Origin: Candidatus Acetothermia bacterium
GTDB taxonomy: Bacteria > Bipolaricaulota > Bipolaricaulia > UBA7950 > UBA9294
Direction: 5' to 3'
Assembly (NCBI GenBank): GCA_003650505.1
Contig: QMQL01000020.1
Location: forward strand, 1-9,538
DNA: 9,538 bases
Shown here: in pieces, positions 1 through 5,872 of the stretch
Layout: every line of letters starts with the position of its first letter
Numbering within the stretch: position 1 is the stretch's first letter
Made by a program: the position numbers and the translations under genes
Notes under the pieces: model-generated
Told to the model about the DNA's origin: nothing
What the model saw: the letters and a program-made list of their open reading frames with translations, nothing else
Database searches by the model: none

Positions 1-53
1 CATCCGATCTGACGCGGGTCGCGCTCGCCGCGCTCTCGCAACCGACGGAGTGA
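1..53 (+). CDS. 3' end of an upstream gene (partial, product unknown)
   Basis: An open frame entering from the left edge (first full codon at base 3) ends at TGA 51-53 and reads SDLTRVALAALSQPTE. The composition and codon use (GCG, CTC, GTC, GCC) match the genes to the right, so this is probably the C-terminus of a real protein. It is too short to identify. Its stop lies 28 bases before the preferred start of the next gene and 4 bases before the alternative start, so the two are likely co-transcribed. No promoter is visible in between. Confidence 0.5.
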   Translation, partial: SDLTRVALAALSQPTE

Positions 54-81
54 TACCATGCGAAAGGAAAGGGAGGAGAAG

Positions 82-2451
82 ATGAACGAGAAGATATGGA
101 GGCTTGGAATCCTCATCGCCGTCATGGCGGCCTTCACCGCGCTCGCCGCCTACGGCCAGGGAGGGACCGCCGTCCCGAAGGGGATCATTCCCACCCCGCC
201 GGAGAGTGAGGAGCTCGAAGTGAGCATATGGGTAGACAAAGGGGCATACACCGTAGGCGAGTCGATCACCATCCATTACAGCGTCAACAAACCGGCTTAC
301 GTCTACATCTGGGACATCGAGCCGGACGGAACGGCGAATCAGATCTTCCCGAACTCTTTTCCAGGGGGATCGGACAACTACGCTCCGGCAGGGGAACACG
401 TCGTACCGGGGAGCTGGCAGGTCGACCTACCGGTTGGGACGGAATACCTCCAGATCCTGGCGACGACGACACCGGTAGATCCGTTCGCATACCTGACAGG
501 AGATCCCGATCAGTTCCGACAGCAGATCGAAGTGCAGATCCTCGGGATCATCCCGGCGAGCGAACGGAGCTGGAACTTCACCAGCTTTGAGATCGTCTCT
601 GGGGCCCCGCCGTCCTACGCGACCCTGACGATCACATCCGATCCGAGCTGGGCCACGATCACCCTGGACGGGACGTACGCCGGTTACACCCCGCGCACCC
701 TCTTCGTCGAGCAGGGTTTCCATCGGATCACGATCAGCAAGGCCGGGTATCAATCGTACAACGCGATGATATTCATCCTCGGCGGGGGGAGCCGGACGAT
801 CGACGCCGGCCACCTGACCCCGCTATTCCCGACGAACAATCCCCCGACCGCCTCGTTCACCTACTATCCGAGCGCACCGATGGTCTACAGCCCGGTCCAG
901 TTTAGCGGGAGCGGCTCATCGGACACGGATGGGTGGATCGTCTCCTACGCATGGAACTTCGGGGATGGATCGACCGGAACGGGCCCGCTCGTCTCGCACA
1001 CCTTCCTCTACCCGGGGAGCTATTCAATCACCCTTAGGGTGACCGATGACGACGGCGCCTCGAGCGAAGCGACCCAGACGGTGACGATCGGGGCGGGGAA
1101 CATCCCGCCGACCCCCTCGCTGACGATCAGCCCGGCGAGCGTCTTCCTCGGCGGATGGGTGAAGTTCGACGGAACCGGGTCATCGGACGCGGACGGGACG
1201 ATAGTCTCCTACCTCTGGGATCCGGGCGACGGTTCAGCACCGGTGCAGTCGACCGTTCCGTACCGCTTCTACCGGTACGCGAACCCGGGGACGTACACCG
1301 TCACCCTGACGGTCATCGACGACGACGGGTCGAGCGCCGGCGCGAGCGCCCAGGTTCAGGTGATAACGACGAACATCCCGCCGGAGGCGGCGTTCACGTA
1401 CTATCCCGAGTCACCGCAAATCGGGGAGTGGATCCGGTTCGATGCCTCCGGATCGCAGGACCCGGACGGGACGATCGCCACATACTCCTGGAACTTCGGG
1501 GACGGGACGAGCCCGGTGGCGACGGAGAACACCTATCACTACTACCGCTTTACCTCCGCCAGGACGTACCTCGTCACCCTGACGGTTACCGACAACGACG
1601 GAGCGTCGGATTCCGTCTCCTACCCGATAGCGGTCGGGAGCGCCGCCGAGCCTCCGGTAGCATCGTTCACCTACACGCCGGTCAACCCGGCGGTCGGCCA
1701 GGTGGTCACATTCGATGCCTCCTCGTCGTTCGATCCCGATGGGTTGATCATTCACTACATCTGGGACCTCGACGGGGACGGGAACGACGATGCGAGCGGT
1801 CCCACGGCGCACGCCGGGTACGGTAGCGCCGGCGTGGCGAACGTTCGGCTGACCGTGATCGACAATGACGGCCTGTCAGCGACGGTGACCCAGCCGATCG
1901 CCATCTCCTCCGGCTGGGGAGGACCGAGCGGTGCACCGCCGATGGGGAACACCCCCGGGATATTCGTCTGGGGGACGAACACCTGGCACATCACGGTGAA
2001 CGCCGGTTCCGGATGGAGCACCCCGCATTCCTACCGGATCGAGCTCGGGACCGACGGGACGTTCCAAGGGGTGAACCGGTCCGCTACGGGCGGGGTCGCC
2101 CCCCTCGGGATCATCCCGACCCCGACCGGAGGAGGGAAATCGCTCACCTTCGAGGGATCCCTCCAGATCGGATCGATCGACTACTCGTTCACCGCGCCGG
2201 GAGCGGACAAGATCAGGATGAGCCTGAAACTCGACATAGACGGTGACGGCACCCTCGATCAGTCGACGAGTTTCGTCTATCTCCGCTACTCGATGGTCCA
2301 TCCGCCGTACGCGCCGTTCGTGATCGGCCTCGCCGAGGGGGCGACGGACCTGATCCCGGCCAGCGACTTCAAGATCGGGTTCTACAGCACCTTCCTCGCC
2401 GGGTACATGCACGTCTTCACAACGACGATATCCCAGCTGGAAAGCCTCTAG
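82..2451 (+). CDS. Exported DUF4384-PEGA-(PKD)4 surface protein
   Basis: A large protein predicted to be exported, 789 residues from ATG 82. That start is preferred because GGGAGG at 71-76 lies 5 bases upstream and the product begins directly with a signal peptide (NEKIWR, then a hydrophobic stretch to about residue 25). ATG 58, with GGAG at 47-50, would add 8 charged residues and remains possible. Domains in order: DUF4384-like (about 44-135; motifs VSIWVDKGAYTVGE, YVYIWDIEPDG, FPN, LPVGTEYLQILATT); PEGA (about 177-245; SDPSWATITLDGTYAG, GFHRITISKAGYQSY); four PKD domains (about 252-608; NFGDG or equivalent followed by LTVxDxDG); and an unrecognised C-terminal domain (about 620-789). PKD4 and the C-terminal domain each hold a DxDGDGxxD calcium-type loop. 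PKD and PEGA domains are known as extracellular beta-sandwich modules, so adhesion or envelope structure is the likely role, by inference. No anchor, sortase motif or enzyme active site is visible. Confidence 0.85.
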   Translation: MNEKIWRLGILIAVMAAFTALAAYGQGGTAVPKGIIPTPPESEELEVSIWVDKGAYTVGESITIHYSVNKPAYVYIWDIEPDGTANQIFPNSFPGGSDNYAPAGEHVVPGSWQVDLPVGTEYLQILATTTPVDPFAYLTGDPDQFRQQIEVQILGIIPASERSWNFTSFEIVSGAPPSYATLTITSDPSWATITLDGTYAGYTPRTLFVEQGFHRITISKAGYQSYNAMIFILGGGSRTIDAGHLTPLFPTNNPPTASFTYYPSAPMVYSPVQFSGSGSSDTDGWIVSYAWNFGDGSTGTGPLVSHTFLYPGSYSITLRVTDDDGASSEATQTVTIGAGNIPPTPSLTISPASVFLGGWVKFDGTGSSDADGTIVSYLWDPGDGSAPVQSTVPYRFYRYANPGTYTVTLTVIDDDGSSAGASAQVQVITTNIPPEAAFTYYPESPQIGEWIRFDASGSQDPDGTIATYSWNFGDGTSPVATENTYHYYRFTSARTYLVTLTVTDNDGASDSVSYPIAVGSAAEPPVASFTYTPVNPAVGQVVTFDASSSFDPDGLIIHYIWDLDGDGNDDASGPTAHAGYGSAGVANVRLTVIDNDGLSATVTQPIAISSGWGGPSGAPPMGNTPGIFVWGTNTWHITVNAGSGWSTPHSYRIELGTDGTFQGVNRSATGGVAPLGIIPTPTGGGKSLTFEGSLQIGSIDYSFTAPGADKIRMSLKLDIDGDGTLDQSTSFVYLRYSMVHPPYAPFVIGLAEGATDLIPASDFKIGFYSTFLAGYMHVFTTTISQLESL
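835..1905 (+). repeat. Four tandem PKD-domain repeats within the coding sequence
   Basis: Four units of about 85-90 residues begin near 835, 1099, 1372 and 1648. Each opens with an Asn/Glu-x-Pro-Pro linker and carries xSxSxDxDG, a W-(N/D)-x-GDG or W-D-L-D-G-D-G turn, and a closing LxVxDxDG strand. Unit 2 has WDPGDG in place of WNFGDG, and unit 4 replaces the turn with a calcium-type DLDGDGNDD loop. The units are diverged at DNA level, indicating old duplications. Confidence 0.85.
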
Positions 2452-2467
2452 GGCTGGGGGGACCGAC

Positions 2468-2503
2468 CGGGCGGGGCGAACGATTCGCCCCGCCCGTCCT
2501 TTT
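2468..2503 (+). terminator. Intrinsic terminator after the PKD gene
   Basis: A 13-bp G+C-rich inverted repeat (arms 2468-2480 and 2484-2496, loop CGA) is followed by TCCTTTT at 2497-2503. It lies 16 bases past the stop codon, where a Rho-independent terminator is expected, and separates this gene from the next promoter. Confidence 0.85.
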
Positions 2504-2506
2504 CGG

Positions 2507-2536
2507 TTGTCGGTAGTATTCGCCCGGGGGTAAGAT
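2507..2536 (+). promoter_or_regulatory. Promoter of the unknown gene and mraY, with almost no leader
   Basis: TTGTCG at 2507-2512 and TAAGAT at 2531-2536, spaced 18 bases, resemble sigma70 -35 and -10 boxes. They follow the terminator directly. The -10 ends 9 bases before ATG 2546, so the transcript would start within a few bases of the start codon, and no Shine-Dalgarno sequence is present. This is consistent with leaderless initiation. Confidence 0.5.
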
Positions 2537-2545
2537 AGAAACGTC

Positions 2546-3892
2546 ATGGAGACCCGCCATCTCGCGATCGATTGGAACCTCGATCATCCAGCGATTCACC
2601 GGGACCCCTTCTTCGGCCGGTTCTCCTTCTCGGCATTCGACGCCGTGTTCATCGATCCAGAACCGATTTCACGCCACTGGACGGCCGAGGTCGCGACAGG
2701 GGGGGATGGAATCCGTAGGACCGATCCGGAACGGGATCGGGGATTCGGCCGGACATTGAAGGCGTGGATGCAGAGGCGGCGGGCCGAGGCCGATGACCTC
2801 CTGAAACGAGGGGGAGGGATCATCGTATGCCGGCTCAGACCCCGGGGGGAGCCGCTCGAGATCCTCTCCAGCGGCGGGGTGCCGGAGCGGGTCGACCGGT
2901 ACAGCTGGCTCCCCTCGATCACGCTCGTCGACCGGCACCATCAGTTGAGTTTTCCGACGAACGGGCGCTTCCTCCCCCGCCGGGGCGAGGACATAGTACT
3001 TGCGGGTACGGGAAGCCCGTTCGAGGACTATCTGCGCGAGTTTGAGGGCCACATCGTCTATGACGCCGTCTACCAGGACCTCCTCTCTACGCCGATCGAG
3101 AGGTTCGCAACGGGCCTCGCTCGCAATCGGGTCGGAGATATCGTGGCCCTCGAGATCCCGTTCGACGAGGGGAGGCTGATCCTCGTTCCGGTTGTACAAG
3201 GGATCCCACCGGCCCGCGAGGCCTCCTCTCTGGTGGAAGCAGCCCGGAAGGAGGCGTTCCGACCGGCGTTCGCCCCCATCCCCGACTGGCTACCGTCCTA
3301 CCCCCTCCCGGGTGAGGACGAGCTCGTCGACGAGCTTACCGGCCTGACCGAGCGGAGGGATGCCCTCGCCCTCAAGGTGGAGGAGACGGCGAAGAAGCTC
3401 GAAGAGAAGACCCGCTACAAGCTCCTCTTATATGCAAAGGGCCGCTTCTCGTTCCTCCCGGCCGTCGCCGACTCGTTCCGCGCCCTCGGATTTGATGTGA
3501 CCGAGAGCGGACCTGAGCTCGTACTGCAAAGTCCCGAAGGGGACGCGATCGTCGCCGCCGAGGCAACGGAGGAGACCCAGGTCGGCCTCGCTCCCTATCG
3601 TCGGCTGAGGGAGGCGGTCGATCGGGCGATCACCGACGGGGAGGGACCGCACAAGGGGATACTAGTCGTCAGCGGTTCGAGGGGGCTCGACCCGAAGCAC
3701 CGGCCGACCGAATACGCTCCAGGGGTCCTCCGCGGATGCGAGGCGCAGGGGATATGCCTTCTCACCTCGTATCGACTGTTCAAGCTCGTCCAGCAGGCGC
3801 TGAAAGGGCCCCGGAGCAAGAAGTCCCTCGCCGATCTTCGCCGGCTGATCCTCGAGTGCGACGGGGAGCTGAGGGACGCTGAATCCCGGTGA
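2546..3892 (+). CDS. Unknown protein with a nuclease-fold-like C-terminus, coupled to mraY
   Basis: 448 residues, with no family recognised with confidence. There is no signal peptide or membrane segment, so it is probably cytoplasmic. The N-terminal part (about 1-250) has hydrophobic strands followed by glycines (AFDAVFIDPEPIS near 32-44, KRGGGIIVCRLRP near 90-102, then a YSWLP motif), suggesting an alpha/beta Rossmann-type domain. A charged heptad-like segment (about 258-290) suggests a coiled coil. The C-terminal part (about 290-435) contains LLLYAKGRF, GFDVTES, DAIVAAEATEE with D333 and E339, then KGILVVSGSRGL and EAQGICLLTSYRLFKLV. This order is reminiscent of PD-(D/E)XK nuclease-like domains, but the usual lysine after the acidic strand is missing (AEAT), so it may be inactive or bind without cutting; that is inference. 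ATG 2546 lacks a Shine-Dalgarno sequence. The TGA overlaps the mraY start in GTGA, so the two are likely translationally coupled. Confidence 0.8.
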   Translation: METRHLAIDWNLDHPAIHRDPFFGRFSFSAFDAVFIDPEPISRHWTAEVATGGDGIRRTDPERDRGFGRTLKAWMQRRRAEADDLLKRGGGIIVCRLRPRGEPLEILSSGGVPERVDRYSWLPSITLVDRHHQLSFPTNGRFLPRRGEDIVLAGTGSPFEDYLREFEGHIVYDAVYQDLLSTPIERFATGLARNRVGDIVALEIPFDEGRLILVPVVQGIPPAREASSLVEAARKEAFRPAFAPIPDWLPSYPLPGEDELVDELTGLTERRDALALKVEETAKKLEEKTRYKLLLYAKGRFSFLPAVADSFRALGFDVTESGPELVLQSPEGDAIVAAEATEETQVGLAPYRRLREAVDRAITDGEGPHKGILVVSGSRGLDPKHRPTEYAPGVLRGCEAQGICLLTSYRLFKLVQQALKGPRSKKSLADLRRLILECDGELRDAESR

Positions 3893-4875
3893 CACCGCTT
3901 CTCATCGGATGCATCCTCATCATCCCAACGACCGCGCTCCTATCCGCCGCCTTCGCCTCCTTCATGCGGCGGCGCTCGATCGGCCAGCAGATCCGGGCGA
4001 TCGGCCCCGATGGACACGCCCGGAAGATCGGGACCCCGACGATGGGAGGGATCGTCGTCCTCGCCGTCTGGATACTCGGAACGGCCACCCTGGGGAGCGT
4101 CTATCCCCTCACCCTAAGGAGCGCGTTCATCCTCGCCTCCGGGATCCTGTTCGCCGCGATCGGCGCTGCGGACGATCTTATATCCATCCGGAAACGCCGC
4201 TCCCTCGGCCTTTCCCCCTTGCAGAAGATCTTTCTTTCGAGCCTGGTGACGGTCGCATTGTTCTTCGGGTTCAGTGCCGTATTCAAGACGCCGCTGCGCG
4301 TTCCTTTCTCCTCCCTGAACGTCACCCTCCCTCCGGTCGGCTCGTTCTTCCTCGCCTGGTTCGTCTTCTTGGCGACGACGAACGGGATGAACCTGACCGA
4401 CGGCCTCGATGGCCTAGCGAGCGGGACGACGATCCTCATCCTGATCGGGACGGTTCTCCTATCGCCGACACTTGAGAACATCGCCATCACCGTCCCCCTG
4501 ATCGCCGCTTTGATCGGGTTCCTCTGGGTAAACGCCCATCCGGCCCGCCTGTTCCTCGGCGACGTAGGATCGTTCGCCCTCGGCGGGATCGTCGCTGGCC
4601 TCGCGATAGCGGGCGGATCGACCCTCCTCCTCCCGTTCCTAGCGGGGATCGTCGTCATCGAGACAGGATCGGTCATACTGCAGGTGATCTGGCTCAAGGC
4701 TGCGGGTAGGCGGTTGTTCAAGATGAGCCCCCTCCACCATCACTTCGAGAGGGAGACGAAACCGATGGGGGACTACGTCCTTCCGGCACCCGCATGGTCG
4801 GAAACAGCAATCACGACGCGCTTCTTGATCATCGAGGCGCTCTTCCTCCTTCTCGCCATCCTGGCCGGCCGGTAG
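3889..4875 (+). CDS. mraY: Phospho-N-acetylmuramoyl-pentapeptide-transferase (MraY)
   Basis: An integral membrane enzyme that transfers phospho-MurNAc-pentapeptide from UDP to undecaprenyl phosphate, giving lipid I, the first membrane step of peptidoglycan synthesis. The 328 residues form about ten hydrophobic segments. Family motifs are intact: KIGTPTMGG (46-54), the catalytic-site pair D95-D96, NxxNxTDGLDGLASG (165-179), NAHPARLFLGDVGS with D225, and the MraY-specific SPLHHHFE with H283-H285. That last motif separates it from WecA/TagO relatives, which lack it. It is slightly shorter than the roughly 360 residues of E. coli MraY. The GTG start at 3889 overlaps the previous TGA; no strong ribosome binding site is visible, which fits coupling. 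None of its usual division-cluster neighbours (murF, murD, ftsW) is next to it. It ends 9 bases before the 3' end of a convergent tRNA. Confidence 0.96.
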   Translation: MTPLLIGCILIIPTTALLSAAFASFMRRRSIGQQIRAIGPDGHARKIGTPTMGGIVVLAVWILGTATLGSVYPLTLRSAFILASGILFAAIGAADDLISIRKRRSLGLSPLQKIFLSSLVTVALFFGFSAVFKTPLRVPFSSLNVTLPPVGSFFLAWFVFLATTNGMNLTDGLDGLASGTTILILIGTVLLSPTLENIAITVPLIAALIGFLWVNAHPARLFLGDVGSFALGGIVAGLAIAGGSTLLLPFLAGIVVIETGSVILQVIWLKAAGRRLFKMSPLHHHFERETKPMGDYVLPAPAWSETAITTRFLIIEALFLLLAILAGR

Positions 4876-4884
4876 AAGGACTCA

Positions 4885-4970
<86 letters not shown>

Positions 4971-4983
4971 GCGTGCCGAAGAA

Positions 4984-5012
4984 AGTTTATTCCTGTCCGA
5001 ATCGCCTGTCAA
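4984..5012 (-). promoter_or_regulatory. Promoter of tRNA-Leu
   Basis: On the minus strand, TTGACA (5012-5007, a perfect -35) and TAAACT (4989-4984) are spaced 17 bases. Transcription would begin near 4977, just before the mature 5' end at 4970. It is divergent from the Crp-like gene's promoter, with 29 bases between the two -35 boxes. Confidence 0.8.
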
Positions 5013-5041
5013 CGATTGCTCGCCTCCTCGGTCCGCCGGTC

Positions 5042-5070
5042 TTGGCGCGGAGTGTGATATCGGTTACAAT
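5042..5070 (+). promoter_or_regulatory. Promoter of the crp-like/kinase/receiver operon
   Basis: TTGGCG (5042-5047) and TACAAT (5065-5070), spaced exactly 17 bases, form a good sigma70-type promoter. The predicted start near 5077 gives a leader of about 90 bases. In that leader CCGGC (5132-5136) could pair with GCCGG (5152-5156), which touches the Shine-Dalgarno sequence at 5155-5162; whether that matters is unknown. No second promoter is seen in front of the kinase or receiver gene. Confidence 0.65.
5053..5068 (+). promoter_or_regulatory. CRP-like dyad operator inside the promoter
   Basis: TGTGA-N6-TTACA differs at one position from the classic CRP consensus TGTGA-N6-TCACA. It covers the end of the promoter spacer and the first four bases of the -10 box. 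A protein bound here would block RNA polymerase, so the simplest reading is repression of the operon by its own Crp/Fnr-family product. That the downstream protein binds it is inference. Confidence 0.5.
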
Positions 5071-5168
5071 GGAGGACGCTTGACCGCACGTCTTGGGTGA
5101 TGAAAGGAACGGTGTAAGAGGGCATATGTTCCCGGCTGTGGGAGTACAAACGCCGGAGGGGGTTAGGG

Positions 5169-5843
5169 ATGGTTGAGCTGAAGGACTTCCGTATCTTCTC
5201 GGACCTCAAGGGGAAGGAACTGGATAAGCTTCAGGAGGCCGTACGGAAGATCAACTACGGTCGCGGGGAGATCATCTTCCAGGAGGGGGCCCCGGCATTC
5301 GGGTTCTACCTGATCTTCGAGGGGATGGTTAAGCTCGTCAAGCGGAGCATGCGGGCAAAGAGCCAGATCCTAAAGATCGTCGGCCCGGGCGAGACGATCG
5401 GGGAGACGACCCTGTTCGACAAGGGGAGCCACAACGCCTACGCAAAGACCCTCGAGCCGGTGACCGTCGGGTTCATCGAACGGGGCGACTTCTTCTACTT
5501 CCTCGAGCGGCACCCGAAGACGATCTTCCGGATGTACGAGAAGCTCTCCCAGGAACTTAAGGCGTTCCAGAACAAGCTCGCCGAGCGCTCCTACTCGTCG
5601 AGCAAGGAACGGCTCGCCCGCCTGATCCTCCATCTGGGGAAGAGCGGGGTGGAGCTGTCGCGCGCCGAGCTAGCGGAGATGGCCGGGGTCTCATCGAAGA
5701 CGGCGATCAGGACATTGAGCGAGCTCGAGAGCCGGGGGATAATCGCGATCGAGAGCCGTCGGATCAAGATCCTCCGCGAGGAGTACCTCCAGAAGATCGT
5801 CGAGCCGTTCTCCACAACCCTGAACCCGAGCCTGATCATCTGA
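5169..5843 (+). CDS. Crp/Fnr-family transcription regulator
   Basis: A predicted DNA-binding dimer that senses a small signal through a cyclic-nucleotide-binding-type beta-roll and acts through a winged helix. Of 224 residues, about 10-110 form the beta-roll (GPGETIGETTLF at 72-83), 113-142 the dimerisation helix, and 145-205 the helix-turn-helix (LSRAELAEMAGVSSKTAIRTL). The cAMP-contacting Arg-Ser of E. coli CRP aligns with Asn-Ala (89-90), so cAMP is an unlikely ligand. There are no cysteines at all, which rules out an Fnr-type iron-sulfur cluster. In the recognition helix R181 aligns with CRP Arg185, but CRP Arg180-Glu181 are Ser176-Lys177 here, so site specificity may differ. GGAGGGGG (5155-5162) precedes ATG 5169 by 6 bases. 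It is first in an operon with a histidine kinase, 29 bases away. Its true ligand cannot be read from the sequence. Confidence 0.92.
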   Translation: MVELKDFRIFSDLKGKELDKLQEAVRKINYGRGEIIFQEGAPAFGFYLIFEGMVKLVKRSMRAKSQILKIVGPGETIGETTLFDKGSHNAYAKTLEPVTVGFIERGDFFYFLERHPKTIFRMYEKLSQELKAFQNKLAERSYSSSKERLARLILHLGKSGVELSRAELAEMAGVSSKTAIRTLSELESRGIIAIESRRIKILREEYLQKIVEPFSTTLNPSLII

Positions 5844-5872
5844 AAGAAGAACGTCCTCGCCATAGGTGATCG

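Noticed and set aside
1155..1826. 223-codon plus-strand frame inside the PKD gene
   Set aside because: Arg-rich out-of-frame reading of the PKD repeats, with no ribosome binding site or family signature.
5100..5117. Five-codon upstream reading frame in the crp-like leader
   Set aside because: No ribosome binding site and a length expected by chance.
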